Shown here piece after piece: positions 10,505 to 25,063 of a DNA stretch of 64,000 nucleotides. The notes below the pieces were generated by a model. It ran no database searches. It was not told where the DNA came from and worked only from the letters and a program-made list of their open reading frames with translations. The DNA is taken from assembly GCF_007795095.1 (NCBI RefSeq), contig NZ_CP042218.1, positions 248,001 to 312,000 on the forward strand, read 5' to 3'. Each line of letters opens with the position of its first letter. The first letter of the stretch is position 1. This DNA comes from Luteimonas granuli (GTDB lineage Bacteria; Pseudomonadota; Gammaproteobacteria; Xanthomonadales; Xanthomonadaceae). The translations under genes were made by a program, and so were the position numbers.

Positions 10505-11651
10505 CTAGCGGCCGCTCTTGATCGCCGTCCACGCGCGCACGCGCTGGCGCTGCACGTCGTCCGGCAGCGACACCGGATCCACCAGCCGGGCGCGCACCTC
10601 TTCGGACGGATACACGCCCGGGTCGGCGGCGATCTCCGCGTCGACAAGAGCGGTCGCGGCGGTGTTGGCGTTGGCGTAGGCGACGTGGTCGGTGATCGCC
10701 GCGATCACCTCCGGGGTCATCAGATAGTCCACGAAGGCGTGGGCGTTGCCCGGGTGGCGCGCGTCCTTCGGGATCGCGACCAGGTCGATCCAGCGGAGCG
10801 CGCCCTCCTTCGGGATCACGTAGCGGATGTCGGGCGCGGCGCGACCCGTGGCCTCGGCGGCCTCGGCCGCGACGTCGCGGGCCTGGCCGATGTCGCCCGA
10901 ATAGCCCATGACGAGGCAGGCGTCGCCGTTGGCCAGGGCGTCCTTGTACTCCCGCGTTGTTGAAGGTGCGGATGTACGGACGGATCGCGGCGTAGACCTG
11001 CCTCACCGCCTCGATCTCGTCGGCGCTGCCGGCGTTCGGATCGCGGCCCTGCCAGATCAGGGCGGCGCCGAAGGTTTCCTGGTCGTCGTCGAGCACGTGG
11101 ATTCCGCAGGAGGCGAGCTTCGCCGCGTTGGCCGGGTCGAACAGCAGGCCCCAGGAATCGAGCGGCGCATCGGCGCCCAGCGCGGCGGTGACCTTGTCGA
11201 CGTTGATGCCCAGACCCGTGGTGCCCCACATGTACGGCACCACATGGGCGTTGCCGGGATCGATGTCGGTCAGGCCTTCCATGATCGCCGGGTCCAGGTG
11301 CTGCAGGTTGGGCAGCTTCGACGTGTCCAGCTGCGCGTACAGGCCCGCCTTGATCTGGCGCTGGGCGAACGGCCTCGCCGAGGGGAACACCACGTCGTAG
11401 CCGGAGCCGCCGGCGGTCAGCTTGGTCTCGAGCGTCTCGTTCTCGGCGTAGACGTCGTAGTTGACCTTGATCCCGGTGGCCGCCTCGAAGTTGGCGATGG
11501 TGTCGGGGGCCACGTAGTCCGACCAGTTGTAGACGTTGAGGATCTTCTCCTCCGCCCCGGCGGGCGTGGCGGCACCATCGGAGCCAGGCTTGCCGCCTCC
11601 ACAGGCGACAAGGACCAGGGCGCAGGCGAGCGGTGCGAGGCGCAGGGACAC
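10505..11651 (-). CDS. potF: Polyamine-binding lipoprotein PotF, apparent frameshift at 10951-10953
   Basis: With one base removed, 381 residues. The N-terminus is a lipoprotein signal (LVACGGG lipobox, Cys ~17), so the protein is anchored in the periplasm. The mature part opens with ILNVYNWSDYVAPDTI, the hallmark of PotD/PotF solute-binding proteins, and later has YDVVFPS and MGYSGDIGQA. The frame breaks at 10951-10953 (GGG on the coding strand); removing one G gives FNNAEYKDALANGD, as in the family. It starts at a GTG preceded by GGAGA. It is first in the potFGHI operon and delivers putrescine or related polyamines to PotHI. Confidence 0.88.
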
Positions 11652-11716
11652 GGCGGTTCTCCGGAACGGGGCAGGAGGGGCATGTTCGGAGCGGACCCGG
11701 GCAGTGTCAACGTGGA

Positions 11717-11745
11717 TTTACCCCGGCGGTGCATCGGTGTATCGT
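11717..11745 (+). promoter_or_regulatory. Putative sigma-70 promoter of the TorF-type porin
   Basis: TTTACC (11717-11722) and TATCGT (11740-11745) are separated by 17 bases and lie about 40 bases upstream of the porin start. It sits in the intergenic space divergent from potF. Confidence 0.4.
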
Positions 11746-11782
11746 CCCGCGCCTTGCCCGCCCCGGGCCCGGAGTCCGAATC

Positions 11783-12523
11783 ATGCCCAAGCTTCACCTC
11801 TGCACCGCCGTCGCGGCCATCCTGGCCATCACCACCCTGCCCGCGCACGCCCGGGACGGCGACGACGACGCGGCCTGGTCCGTCGGAGGCGAGGTCGTCG
11901 CCGCCAGCGACTACGTCTGGCGCGGCGTCTCGCAGACCATGGAAGATCCGGCGCTGCAGCTGGAGGCGTACGTGGAGCACTCCAGCGGATTCTATGTGGG
12001 CGGTTTCGCCTCCAACGTCGACTTCGGCGATCCGGACGATGGTATCGACTACGAGCTCGAGACCTACGTCGGCTGGGCCGGCGCGCTGGGCGAACGGACG
12101 GAGCTGGACATCTTCGTGTCGCGGATCGCGTACCCCGGCCACAACGGCGCCGACTACGACATCGACTACACCGAGGTCCAGGCGAAGCTGAGCTTCGTGG
12201 AGACCTGGCATGTCGGCGCGGCGTATTCGCCCGACATCTTCAACCTCGGCGGCCGCGGCCTGTACTACTACGCCGGAGCGGACCTCCCGCTGGGCGAGAG
12301 CGGCTTCACCCTCGGGCTGCAGGCCGGCCACTACGACCTCGACGCCGCCATCGGCGACAGCTACAGCGACTGGCAGGTGTCGCTGGACCGCGATTTCGGG
12401 CCGATCAACGGCAAGCTGCAGTACACCGACACCTTGGGCTACAGCGAGCTGGTGGCGGAATCGGTGGGCGATGCGCGGCTGGCCGACGGACGACTCGCGC
12501 TGCTGCTGACCTGGGCGTTCTGA
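11783..12523 (+). CDS. TorF-family putative porin (Gcw_chp type)
   Basis: A 246-residue secreted beta-barrel protein: signal peptide about residues 1-23 (cleavage at AHA-RD), then the characteristic ASDYVWRGVSQTMEDPALQ opening of the TIGR02001/Gcw_chp family. Alternating amphipathic strands follow, with a terminal aromatic residue (LLTWAF) for barrel insertion. Members are outer-membrane proteins of unsettled substrate; some have been linked to transport of small solutes, but this is not shown here. GGAG lies nine bases before the ATG. It is divergent from potF and convergent with guaA, separated by a hairpin. Confidence 0.82.
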   Translation: MPKLHLCTAVAAILAITTLPAHARDGDDDAAWSVGGEVVAASDYVWRGVSQTMEDPALQLEAYVEHSSGFYVGGFASNVDFGDPDDGIDYELETYVGWAGALGERTELDIFVSRIAYPGHNGADYDIDYTEVQAKLSFVETWHVGAAYSPDIFNLGGRGLYYYAGADLPLGESGFTLGLQAGHYDLDAAIGDSYSDWQVSLDRDFGPINGKLQYTDTLGYSELVAESVGDARLADGRLALLLTWAF

Positions 12524-12555
12524 GCGCGCTCGCCTCCGCTCCGGCTCCAACGGAT

Positions 12556-12579
12556 GAAGCCCGCGGCGACGCGGGCTTC
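12556..12579. terminator. Bidirectional hairpin terminator between the porin gene and guaA
   Basis: A perfect 9-bp stem GAAGCCCGC / GCGGGCTTC with a 6-base loop lies between the convergent porin and guaA genes, followed on the plus strand by TTCTTC-like sequence. It can serve both strands. Confidence 0.6.
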
Positions 12580-12622
12580 TTCGTCCCGGCAGGTCGCCGG
12601 GGACGGCGGGCAAGTGCCCGCC

Positions 12623-14202
<1,580 letters not shown>

Positions 14203-14206
<4 letters not shown>

Positions 14207-14432
14207 GGGGTAGTGCCGGGCGAAGTCGGCTCGGGGAGCACGGGGCGGAAGGTGCACTGCTCGAGCTCCGCGTTCCATTCGCCGCCGTTGCCGGTGCAGG
14301 AATCGCGCAGCTGCCAGCCGCGGTAGAAGGTGTAGCCGTAGAGCACGACCGCGACCAGCAGCGCCACGGTGATGCCGCGCAGCAGGATGCGACGCGCGGG
14401 CGAAGTCGGGCGGGACGGGCGGCGCGGCGCCA

Positions 14433-14433
<1 letters not shown>
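14203..14433 (-). CDS. Small single-pass membrane protein of unknown function between guaB and guaA
   Basis: A 76-residue protein. It has a basic N-terminus ([12 protein letters not shown]), one membrane helix around residues 19-36 ([17 protein letters not shown]), then a short periplasmic tail with two Cys residues ([17 protein letters not shown]) that could form a disulfide, and a Pro/Thr-rich end. Its ATG shares a base with the guaB stop (TGATG) and its stop overlaps the guaA start (ATGA), so it is translated as part of the purine operon. I recognise no named family. The tight coupling argues that it is a real gene, not noise. Confidence 0.75.
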
Positions 14434-15956
<1,523 letters not shown>

Positions 15957-16865
15957 TCAGGACGCGCCTTTCCGTGGGGCCGCACCGTCCCCGGCTTCGA
16001 GCGCCTCCGCGGCCTCCAGGGTGTTCTGCATGAGCGTGGCCACGGTCATCGGCCCCACGCCGCCGGGAACCGGGGTGATCCAGCTCGCCCGCTGCGCCGC
16101 CGCGGCGAAACCGACGTCGCCGACCAGGCGACCGTCGTCGAGACGGTTGATGCCGACATCGATCACCACCGCACCCGGCTTCACCCACTCGCCGGGAACC
16201 AGGCCGGGCTTGCCCACGGCCACGACCAGGATGTCGGCTTCACCGACGTGCCGGCGCAGGACCTCGGGCGGGGTGAATTTGTGGCAGCAGGTCACCGTGC
16301 AGCCGGCGATCATCAGCTCCAGCGCCATCGGCCGGCCGACGTGGTTGCTGACGCCGACGATCGTCGCGCTCTGCCCGCGCACGGGCCGGTCGGTCCAGGC
16401 CAGAAGGGTGGTGATGCCGCGCGGCGTGCAGGGCCGCAGGCCGAACTGGCGCAGCGCCAGATGGCCGACGTTCTCGGGGTGGAAGCCGTCGACGTCCTTG
16501 CGCGGGTCGATGCGTTGGATCAGGCGGGTGGCGTCGGGGATGCCCGGCAGCGGCAGCTGCACCAGGATGCCGTGCACTTCCGGGTCGGCGTTGAGGCGGT
16601 CGATCAGGTCCAGCAGCTCGGCCTCGGTGGTGCCTTCGGGCAGGTCGTAGTCGAAGGCGCGGATTCCGACGATGCCGGCCGCCCGGCGCTTGTTGCGCAC
16701 GTACGAGCGGGAGGCAGGGTTGTCGCCGACAAGGACCACGGCCAGCCCCGGGGCCGCGCGCCCTGCCGCCACGCGCGCCTCGACGCGCAGCCGGAGCGAG
16801 TCCAGGAGCTCGTCGGCGATGCGCTTGCCGTCGAGGATGCGGGCCTGCGGTGGGGTCTCGGACAT
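15957..16865 (-). CDS. folD: Methylenetetrahydrofolate dehydrogenase/cyclohydrolase FolD
   Basis: A bifunctional cytoplasmic enzyme interconverting 5,10-methylene-THF, 5,10-methenyl-THF and 10-formyl-THF, with NADP. It has 302 residues. The substrate motif [11 protein letters not shown] contains the catalytic Tyr and Lys, followed by [23 protein letters not shown] and the cofactor region [15 protein letters not shown], then [15 protein letters not shown] at the end. It supplies one-carbon units for purine synthesis and sits directly before guaB on the same strand. The start MSETPPQ at 16865 matches the usual N-terminus. Confidence 0.96.
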   Translation of the reverse strand: MSETPPQARILDGKRIADELLDSLRLRVEARVAAGRAAPGLAVVLVGDNPASRSYVRNKRRAAGIVGIRAFDYDLPEGTTEAELLDLIDRLNADPEVHGILVQLPLPGIPDATRLIQRIDPRKDVDGFHPENVGHLALRQFGLRPCTPRGITTLLAWTDRPVRGQSATIVGVSNHVGRPMALELMIAGCTVTCCHKFTPPEVLRRHVGEADILVVAVGKPGLVPGEWVKPGAVVIDVGINRLDDGRLVGDVGFAAAAQRASWITPVPGGVGPMTVATLMQNTLEAAEALEAGDGAAPRKGAS

Positions 16866-16939
16866 GGTGGTGCCCTGCGCGGAAAGCATGCATTGTCGCC
16901 GATCGCCCGCGCTCGGCGCGACCGGCGGGCCGACGCCAC

Positions 16940-18082
16940 TCAGCCGGCGCAGAACGCCGCGTAGTCGATATAGCCGGGGAACTCCACACCCGGCGCGCAC
17001 AGCGCGCACGCCGGGTCCGGGGTCAATCGGGTCTCGCGGAAGCGCATGCCGAGGGCGTCGAAGTGCAGCAGGCGACCGCGCAGCGGTTCGCCGACGTCGA
17101 GCAGCAGCTTCAGCGCCTCGGTGGCCTGGAGCATGCCGACCACGCCGGGCAGAACGCCGAGTACGCCGGCCTCGCTGCAGTTGGGCGCGGCCCCCGGTGG
17201 CGGCGGCTCGGGGAACAGGCAGCGGTAGCAGGGCGCGACACCGCGGTGGCGGCCGGCGTCGAACACGCTGACCTGGCCGTCGAACTGCTGCACCGCGCCG
17301 TAGACCAGGGGAATGCCCAGGCGCACACAGGCATCGTTGAGCAGATAGCGCACGGGAAAGTTGTCGGCGCCGTCGATCACCACGTCCACGCCCTCCAGCA
17401 AGCGCTCGACGTTGGCCGAGGTCAGGCGCTCGGCCACGGCGTCGATCCTCATCCGGGGGTTGAGCGCCGACAGCCGGGCCCGGGCCGAATCGACCTTGCG
17501 CACGCCGACGTCGGCGTCGGTATGCAGGATCTGCCGCTGCAGGTTGCTGCGCTCGACCACGTCGTCGTCGACGATGCGGAGCTCGCCCACGCCCGCGGCG
17601 GCGAGATAGAACGCCGCGGGAGAACCCAGGCCGCCGGCGCCAAGCATCAGCACGCGCGCCATGGCCAGGCGCTTCTGCCCGCGCATACCCACCTCGGGCA
17701 GCAGCAGATGGCGCGACCAGCGCTGATGGAAGTCCTCGTCGCGCGGCTGTGCCGGAGGCTCCGGCCGCACCATCGGCAGACCCTCGGCGATCCAGCGCAG
17801 GGTGCCGCCGCACACCGACGCCACGTTGCGATAGCCCCGACGGCGCAGGGCTTCAGCGGCGAGCATCGAGCGCGCGCCGCTCTGGCAGATGAGCACCAGT
17901 CGGGTGTCGCGGTCGTGGAAGTGGTGTTCGGCCTCCTGCTCGAGTTCGCCGCGCGCGATCCCGCGGGCGCCCTCGGCCATGCCGGTGTCGCGCTCGTGCT
18001 CTTCGCGCACATCGACCAGCACCGCGCCGGTGACCTCGCGGCGACGCTGCGCTTCGCGCGGTGTGATCTCGAAGTCATGCAT
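16940..18082 (-). CDS. moeB: Rhodanese-MoeB fusion: molybdopterin-synthase adenylyltransferase
   Basis: A 380-residue fusion. Residues 1 to ~110 are a rhodanese domain with the persulfide-forming loop CQSGARS (Cys66). From ~120 there is a ThiF/MoeB E1-like domain: nucleotide loop GAGGLGSP (148-155), SNLQRQ with the adenylation Arg, [14 protein letters not shown], and a CxxC pair (CYRC, CALC) for zinc. It activates the C-terminus of MoaD (or ThiS) by adenylation; the attached rhodanese could supply sulfur. The order is opposite to eukaryotic MOCS3, which has rhodanese at the C-terminus. mobA, also a molybdenum-cofactor gene, lies just upstream on the same strand. The ATG at 18082 follows GGAGGA. 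Confidence 0.9.
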   Translation of the reverse strand: MHDFEITPREAQRRREVTGAVLVDVREEHERDTGMAEGARGIARGELEQEAEHHFHDRDTRLVLICQSGARSMLAAEALRRRGYRNVASVCGGTLRWIAEGLPMVRPEPPAQPRDEDFHQRWSRHLLLPEVGMRGQKRLAMARVLMLGAGGLGSPAAFYLAAAGVGELRIVDDDVVERSNLQRQILHTDADVGVRKVDSARARLSALNPRMRIDAVAERLTSANVERLLEGVDVVIDGADNFPVRYLLNDACVRLGIPLVYGAVQQFDGQVSVFDAGRHRGVAPCYRCLFPEPPPPGAAPNCSEAGVLGVLPGVVGMLQATEALKLLLDVGEPLRGRLLHFDALGMRFRETRLTPDPACALCAPGVEFPGYIDYAAFCAG

Positions 18083-18196
18083 GCCGCGATTATCCTCCAC
18101 GGCCGCACGCCCACCTGACTGCGGAGACAACCGGAGCGCCCCACGCTGCGCCGAGCCGGTGCCGGAAGCAGCGGTCGCGGTCGCGGGACGCAGCGT

Positions 18197-18775
18197 TCAT
18201 GGCGGCGGAAAACCGGCGGCGACCAGGTCCGCGGGGGTGTTGAGATTGCCGAAGCGCAGCCCTGGAAATGGCACGCCCGTCATGCGCAACCGCGCCTGCA
18301 ACCCTCGCATCGACCGGTCGCCAGAGGCCAGCGCCGCCGGCAGGACGGCGCGCAGCGCATCGACCCTCCACAGCGCCACCAGCGGTTGCCGTCCGTCGTC
18401 GTCCTCCGCCCAGGCGCCGTCGCCGTCGCCGCCGGCGGCGCGCAGGCTGCGCAGCAGGCAATCGTTCACGGAGACCAGGTCGACCGGGAGCGTGAGCAGC
18501 CAGGGCGTGGCGCAGACTGCCGCGAGGGCGTCGAGGCCGCCCAGCGGACCGAGGTCGGGAGTCCGGTCGGGCACCGCCGCCAGCCCGTGCGCCGCGTAGC
18601 GCGCCAGGTCGCGGTTCGCCGAGACCAGCACCACGTCCATTTCGCCGCGCAGCCGCTGCGCCAGGCGCAACACCTGCGCTTGGCCGCCGCGTTCCAGCCA
18701 CGCCTTGTCCGCGCCGCCCAGGCGGGTCGCGCGGCCCCCGGCCAGCAGTCCGAGCGTGGTGCCGCCGGGGGTCAC
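18197..18775 (-). CDS. mobA: Molybdenum cofactor guanylyltransferase MobA
   Basis: Transfers GMP from GTP to molybdopterin to make the dinucleotide cofactor. It has 192 residues. The N-terminal nucleotide-binding signature [18 protein letters not shown] is clear, and [16 protein letters not shown] and TLPVDLVSV follow the MobA pattern (the family usually has DxP here). The GTG start overlaps the der stop (GTGA), with no other plausible start. With moeB downstream it forms a small molybdenum-cofactor pair embedded in a housekeeping operon; no moaA-E genes are in the window. Confidence 0.88.
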   Translation of the reverse strand: MTPGGTTLGLLAGGRATRLGGADKAWLERGGQAQVLRLAQRLRGEMDVVLVSANRDLARYAAHGLAAVPDRTPDLGPLGGLDALAAVCATPWLLTLPVDLVSVNDCLLRSLRAAGGDGDGAWAEDDDGRQPLVALWRVDALRAVLPAALASGDRSMRGLQARLRMTGVPFPGLRFGNLNTPADLVAAGFPPP

Positions 18776-20187
18776 TTGCCGCGCCTGACGTGCCTGATCA
18801 GGCGCTTCTTCTTCGCCACCTGGCGCTCGGTGAGCACGTTCCTGCGGTCCTTGTAGGGGTTCTCGCCTTCCCTGAACACGAACCGCACCGGCGTGCCCAC
18901 CAGCTTGAAGCGCTTGCGGAAGAAGTTCTCGAGATAGCGTCTGTAGCTGTCCGGCAGGGTGCGCAGACGGGTGCCATGGACGATGAAGGTCGGTGGGCTC
19001 TCGCCGCCCGGGTGGGCGAAGCGCAGCTTGGCGGCATGGCCCCGCACCACCGGCGGCGGGTTCGCCTCCACCGCGATCTCCACCGCGCGGGTGACGTCGG
19101 CGGTGCTGAAGGCCTTGGTCGCGGAGGCGTGCGCGCGGTGGATCCCGCGGAACAGCTCGCGCAGCCCCGAGCCGTGGAGCGCGCTGATCCTTACCGCTTC
19201 GGCCCAGGGCACGAAGGCCAGCTTGCGCGACAGCAGCGCCTCGACCTGTTCGCGCTGGTAGCTGTCCAGCCCGTCCCACTTGTTGACCGCGATGACGAGC
19301 GCGCGGCCGGCGTCGAGCACCGCTCCGAGCACGCTGGCGTCCTGGTCGGTCACGCCCTCGCGGGCGTCGATCAGCACGACGGCCACCTGGCACTGCTCGA
19401 TCGACTCGAGCGTCTTGATGATGGAGAACGTCTCGACCGCCTCGTCCACGCGCGACTTGCGGCGGATGCCCGCGGTGTCGACCAGCCGGTACAGGCGGCC
19501 ATCGCGCTCGAGATCGGCGGAAATCGAATCGCGGGTGGTCCCGGCGACCTCGGAGGCGATCATCCGCTCTTCGCCCAGGATGCGGTTCACCAGCGTCGAC
19601 TTGCCCACGTTCGGGCGGCCGACGAAGGCGACGCGAATGCGGTCCGGATCGTCGTCGGGGACCTCGGTGGCGCCCTGCTCGGGCAGCCTCGCGCGAACAG
19701 CAGAGACCAGGTCGTCGATACCCTGGCGGTGCGCGGACGACACCGCCAGCATGTCCTTGAAGCCGTAGCGCGCGAATTCCGCCAGGGCCGCCCGACTGTC
19801 GATGCCGTCGGTCTTGTTGACCACCAGGAACACCGGCTTCGCCGCCCTGCGCAGCCAGGCCAGGATCTCGTCGTCCACCGCCGAAGGGCCTTCGCGGCCG
19901 TCGACCACGAACAGCACCAGGTCGGCCTCTTCGGCGCCGGCCCGGGCCTGACGCGCGGTGGCGCCGGCCAGGTCGCCGGCGACCAGGTGCACGCCGCCAT
20001 CGGCGATGCCGCCGGTGTCGACCAGCGCGAACGGGCGCCCGTCGTCGATGCGGCAGACGCCGTAGTGGCGGTCGCGGGTCACGCCGGGCTGGTCATGCAC
20101 CAGCGCGTCGCGTGTCCGCGTCAGCGCGTTGAACAGCGTCGACTTGCCCACGTTCGGGCGGCCGACAAGAGCCACGAGGGGAAGCAT
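18772..20187 (-). CDS. der: Ribosome biogenesis GTPase Der (EngA)
   Basis: Two tandem GTPase domains in 471 residues, each with a G1 loop GRPNVGKST (about residues 8 and 185), their G3 DTAG/DTGG and G4 NKTD/NKWD motifs, followed by the C-terminal KH-like domain. It is needed for 50S subunit assembly. I took [15 protein letters not shown] at 20187 as the start rather than the in-frame ATG at 20208, because the G1 loop normally begins within ten residues. It lies between bamB and mobA, with a strong hairpin in the bamB-der gap. Confidence 0.96.
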   Translation of the reverse strand: MLPLVALVGRPNVGKSTLFNALTRTRDALVHDQPGVTRDRHYGVCRIDDGRPFALVDTGGIADGGVHLVAGDLAGATARQARAGAEEADLVLFVVDGREGPSAVDDEILAWLRRAAKPVFLVVNKTDGIDSRAALAEFARYGFKDMLAVSSAHRQGIDDLVSAVRARLPEQGATEVPDDDPDRIRVAFVGRPNVGKSTLVNRILGEERMIASEVAGTTRDSISADLERDGRLYRLVDTAGIRRKSRVDEAVETFSIIKTLESIEQCQVAVVLIDAREGVTDQDASVLGAVLDAGRALVIAVNKWDGLDSYQREQVEALLSRKLAFVPWAEAVRISALHGSGLRELFRGIHRAHASATKAFSTADVTRAVEIAVEANPPPVVRGHAAKLRFAHPGGESPPTFIVHGTRLRTLPDSYRRYLENFFRKRFKLVGTPVRFVFREGENPYKDRRNVLTERQVAKKKRLIRHVRRGK

Positions 20188-20227
20188 TCGGTGTCGTGCC
20201 TTGTCCAATGGGGGGAAGCGGGAAACG

Positions 20228-20262
20228 CGCGGCCCCGGGCAGCGAGACTACCCGGGGCCGCG
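20228..20262 (-). terminator. Strong hairpin between bamB and der
   Basis: A perfect 12-bp G/C stem (CGCGGCCCCGGG / CCCGGGGCCGCG) with an 11-base loop lies just after the bamB stop on the minus strand, followed by GCGTTTCCC. The U run is weak, so it may be a partial terminator or an RNA-processing/stability structure within the operon. Confidence 0.5.
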
Positions 20263-20283
20263 ACGGTCCGCCAATGCGCGGGC

Positions 20284-21484
20284 TCAGTCGATGCGCCAGG
20301 CGCTGAGATCGCCCTCGACGTCCTGGACCACGAGGATGCCGTCGGCCACCGCCATATGGCCGGCGATGGCGTCGCGGCTCGCGCGGGTGCGCGCCGTGAA
20401 CTCGCCGTCGGAGAGCCGCATCCAGTGGAGGTAGCCTTCCACGTCGCCGACGACCGCATGGCTGCCATGCACAGCGGCCGGGCTCAGGTTGCGCCGCGCC
20501 AGCGCCGGCTGCTGCCAGTAGGAAGTGCCGACGTACTTGTCGATGCTCCAGACGGTGCCCGCGACGTCGCTGACGACCACACGGTCGTCGGCCACGCCGA
20601 CACTGCCGGGGCCGCCGTTCTCGGCGCCCCACAGCGGGCGACCGCTCGGACCCTCGAACGCCATCGTGCGGTTCCTGTAGCTGCTGACGATGACCACCCC
20701 GCCGTCCACCACCGGCGCGCCGTCGATGTCGGCCATGCGCTCCAGTTCGGTGCGGCCCTCGGGCATCGCGACCGGCTGCTCCCAGATCACGCGGCCGTCG
20801 GCCAGCGCCAGCGCGACCAGATGCCCTTCGTCGGTGCCGACGAAGGCATAGCCGGGGGCAAGCGAGACCGGCGCGTTGCCGCGCACGGTCAGTGCCGGCA
20901 GCTCCTGTCCCCAGAACCAGCGCTGGGCACCGCTGGCGGCGTCGAAGGCGGTGACGCGACCGTCGTTGGAACGCACCACCACCAGGCCCTGGCCCACGGC
21001 AGGGCGCGCGATGACTTCGCTGGGGACCGTCGCGGTCCAGCGCACGGCGCCGCTGGCCGCATCGAGCGCGACCACCTCTCCGTCGAGCGAGCCGGCCACC
21101 ACCAGGCCCTCTCCCGCGCCGGGACCGCCGGACAGCCTCAGGTCCGAGTCGTGGTGCCACAGGCTGCGGCCGCTCTGCAGGTCCAGCGCGCGGACACCGC
21201 CCTTCACGGACGCGGCGTAGACCACGCCGTCGGCGATGAACGGACCCTGGCGGACGCCGGTGCGGCCCTCGCCCTTGCCGGCGCTCGCCTTCCACAGGCG
21301 GACGGGCGTCGCCGTCGCCTGGAAATCGACCAGCTCGGCGGGCCGGGTCGCCGCTTTCTCTTCGCTGCTGAACCAGCCGCGGATGGTGCCGCAGCCCGAA
21401 ACCAGGGCGACCAGGGCGACGATGACGACGATCCCTGCCCGCGCGGCGGGCCCGGCTGGAAGGGAGGCGCAACTGCGGGCTCAT
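20284..21484 (-). CDS. bamB: Outer-membrane assembly lipoprotein BamB, apparent frameshift at 21433-21435
   Basis: BamB assists the Bam complex in inserting beta-barrel proteins. With one base removed the protein is 399 residues. It has a lipoprotein signal with lipobox VSGC (then GTIRGWFSSEE), the conserved RPAELVDF, and repeated PQQ-type beta-propeller blades such as VVYAASVKGGVRALDLQSG. The in-frame sequence upstream of the lipobox has a stop and no start codon. The ATG at 21484, overlapping the yfgM stop (ATGA), is in another frame and is joined by removing one G of the GGG at 21433-21435 (giving RRAGRIVVIVALVALVSGC). The break is thus near the N-terminus and is probably a sequence error. 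Confidence 0.88.
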
Positions 21485-22125
21485 CGGGCGGAATCCTCGT
21501 CATGGGCCGGCGCGCCGCCGGCATCGATCAGCTTGATCTCCAGCAGGGTGCGCTGGACGGTCGCCGCCGGATCGAGGGCGGCGAGCGCGGCGGCATAGGC
21601 GGTGCGCGCCTGCTCGTGCCGGCCGGCCGCCTGCTCGGCGTCGCCGCGGACCTCGAGGCTGCCGGCATCGTCCGCATCGCCGATCGCGGCCAGCGCCTCT
21701 TCCGGCCTCCCGGCGTCGATCAGCAGCACCGCCAGCCTGCGCGCCCGGACCGGCGCCAGCACGGGGTCGATGTCCTGGAGCGCGGACAGGGTCGCGATCG
21801 CGGCCTCGCCGTCGCCCGCCCTGACCTGCGCGGCCGCCAGGTCGAACGCGATCAGGGTGCCGTAGATGCCGTCGTCCAGCCCGGTTCCAGCGACCAGGTC
21901 GCGTGCCCGGTCGACGTCGCCGGCGGCGATGCTGTCGTTGAACGCAGCATAGGCTTCGCCCTTCGCGACACGTTCGTCCTGCAGGTGGTCCTGCCACTTG
22001 CCGTAGCCGTAGACCAGAGCCAGCGCCACCGCGATGCCGGCGAGGACCCCGAAGGCGTTCTGGCGGATCCATTCACGGACACGTTCGCCCTGTTCGTGCT
22101 CGTCGAGCAACTCGTCTACTGCCAT
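21481..22125 (-). CDS. yfgM: YfgM family tetratricopeptide protein
   Basis: A 214-residue inner-membrane protein. The N-terminal cytoplasmic segment (DELLDEHEQGERVREWIRQN) is the family signature, one membrane helix spans about residues 24-42, and TPR-like repeats fill the periplasmic part. In E. coli, YfgM associates with the SecYEG/PpiD periplasmic chaperone network. Its stop overlaps the bamB start. In many gammaproteobacteria hisS lies just upstream; here the upstream neighbour is rodZ. Confidence 0.88.
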   Translation of the reverse strand: MAVDELLDEHEQGERVREWIRQNAFGVLAGIAVALALVYGYGKWQDHLQDERVAKGEAYAAFNDSIAAGDVDRARDLVAGTGLDDGIYGTLIAFDLAAAQVRAGDGEAAIATLSALQDIDPVLAPVRARRLAVLLIDAGRPEEALAAIGDADDAGSLEVRGDAEQAAGRHEQARTAYAAALAALDPAATVQRTLLEIKLIDAGGAPAHDEDSAR

Positions 22126-22185
22126 GTTCTTCCGATCATGCTGGGCGCCGCGCCGCCGGTGGACGGGCGGACACCGGAAAGGGAA

Positions 22186-22203
22186 CGGCCCGCGAACGGG
22201 CCG
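22186..22203 (-). terminator. UUCG-type hairpin between rodZ and yfgM
   Basis: On the minus strand CGGCCCG-TTCG-CGGGCCG forms a 7-bp stem capped by the very stable UUCG tetraloop, followed by TTCCCTTTCC. It lies in the 130-base gap after the rodZ stop and probably ends or attenuates the upstream transcript; otherwise I see nothing in this gap. Confidence 0.5.
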
Positions 22204-22255
22204 CCGGTCTCATGCGCTGGGCCCCTCGGGGCCGCCGCGGTCGCCTGCGCCGGGC

Positions 22256-23077
22256 TCAGTGGCCGGCGGGTGCAAGCGAACCGTCAGAGGATACCGTAAA
22301 GCGGGCGACGTTCGCCCGCAGGTATGGGGAGATGTCCTGTTCCACGCCGTCGCGGCGGACTTCCACCGCCCCGGCGTTGCCCAGGACCACGCCGCCCACC
22401 TCGCCCGGCGCAAAGGCGCGCACGGCGCCCGACCGCAGCAGGGTCTGCTCCAGGATCCCGCCCTCCGGGGTGGTGATCTCGATCCAGCTGTCGCCGGAGG
22501 TGCGCAGCTCGAAGGCGGGGGCCTGTTGCGGAGCCGCGGCGGCCGGCGCCTGCCGCTGCGCCACCGGCGCCATCGATGCGACCAGCGGCGTGGGGCCGCG
22601 CGGAGCCTGCCTGACCGCGTCGTCGGCGATGTCCGCGGGAACGTCCAGCGAGCCGGACACCATGTCCTGCGGTGCCAGGTGCGGCCGCGTCGCCAGCCAG
22701 ACCGGCAGGGCGATGGCGGCGGTGATCACCACGTAAACCAGCCGACGCGCCGACTGCTCGGCGATCAGGCGCATGCGCGGCACATAGGTCCGCGGAGTGA
22801 GTTCGACCGGGCGGACCGGTGCGACGCCGGAGGCCATGTGCACGGTTTCCGTGGCCAGGCCCAGCAGGCGCGCATAGCTGCGTAGCTGGCCGCGGATGAA
22901 GACCGGTGCGCCGAGGCGATCCCAGTCCTCGGCTTCGAGTGATTCGACCACCCGCACCGGCATCTTCAGGCGGCTGGCGACATCGTGCAGTGAAAGGCCC
23001 GCGGCCTCGCGGGCTGCACGGAGGCGCTGTCCGCAACCTCGGTTGGCGTCGGTCATGTTTTGGTCTGGCGGCATCAT
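22256..23077 (-). CDS. rodZ: RodZ-like cytoskeletal helix-turn-helix membrane protein
   Basis: A 273-residue protein with the RodZ arrangement. The N-terminal HTH_25 domain (LRAAREAAGLSLHDVASRLK, then LRSYARLLGL) in RodZ contacts MreB. It is followed by a basic linker, one membrane helix at about 112-130 (YVVITAAIALPVW), a Pro/Ala-rich periplasmic linker and a C-terminal DUF4115 beta domain (SWIEITTPEGGIL). It is likely needed for rod shape. Its ATG overlaps the pilF stop (ATGA), the classic pilF-rodZ pairing. Confidence 0.9.
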   Translation of the reverse strand: MMPPDQNMTDANRGCGQRLRAAREAAGLSLHDVASRLKMPVRVVESLEAEDWDRLGAPVFIRGQLRSYARLLGLATETVHMASGVAPVRPVELTPRTYVPRMRLIAEQSARRLVYVVITAAIALPVWLATRPHLAPQDMVSGSLDVPADIADDAVRQAPRGPTPLVASMAPVAQRQAPAAAAPQQAPAFELRTSGDSWIEITTPEGGILEQTLLRSGAVRAFAPGEVGGVVLGNAGAVEVRRDGVEQDISPYLRANVARFTVSSDGSLAPAGH

Positions 23078-23887
23078 CGTGAACTGCTGTCCCCGGGCAG
23101 CGCTGCCTGCGACTGCGGAAATTCCGTCCGCAGTCGCCGAACATAACGAGCGGCGGCAGCCTTGTCGCCGAGCATTTCTTCGATCTGTGACGCAATTAGT
23201 AATGCGGCCGGCGTCGCCGGTCCCGCATCGAGCCGGCGCTGCGAGAACGCCCGCGCCTCGAAGTACTCCCCCTGCGCATAAAGATGCCGCGCCAGGGCTT
23301 CAAGCGCAACCACGTTGACGGGGTCCAGGCGCAGGGCGGCGCGCAGGTCGCGCTCGGCACGTTGCGGCTGTCCGCCTTCGGTGGCGCAGGCGCCGGCATT
23401 GGCGAGCGCCGAGGCCGGGGTGGCATAGCCGAGATCGGCCAGCGCCCGGTCGAACCAGTCCAGCGACTCCGCCGCGCGCCCGTTGAGGCACAGCCAGCTT
23501 CCATAATTGTTGAGCGCTGGACCCGAAGCCGGCGCCAGCGCGGCGGCGCGGGCGTAGTGGCCGCCGGCATCCGCAGCGCGGTCCTGGCGTTCCAGCGCGA
23601 GCGCCATGAGCGTGTGCGCAAGAGGGTCGCGGTCGTCGATCTTCAGCGCCTGGCGCGCCTCCTCGGCCGCTGCGGCCGCGCGGCCTTCGCGCAGCGCCTG
23701 CTCGCCACGCAGCAGATGGTCGCGGACGCTGTCCGCAGCGCGCCCCTTGCGACCGTCGTCGCTGAAATCGTAGACACGGGCCACCTGCCGTGAATCGCCT
23801 CGCGCCGCGCTGGGTTTGACGAAGGTCAGGCGCGAGCAGCCCGCCAGGAGCACGACCGCGGCCATCGCCAGCCACGGCACCACGCGC

Positions 23888-23901
<14 letters not shown>
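23074..23901 (-). CDS. pilF: Type IV pilus biogenesis lipoprotein PilF/PilW
   Basis: The pilotin that localises the PilQ secretin to the outer membrane. It has 275 residues, with a lipoprotein signal (LLAGC, Cys22), then TPR repeats including [16 protein letters not shown] and [19 protein letters not shown], which match the PilF signature (NNYG.FLC..G). It overlaps the end of rlmN by 14 bases and the start of rodZ by four, so all three are probably cotranscribed. Confidence 0.9.
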
Positions 23902-25039
<1,138 letters not shown>

Positions 25040-25063
25040 GGGACTTCGGGAAGGGCGGGAGCT

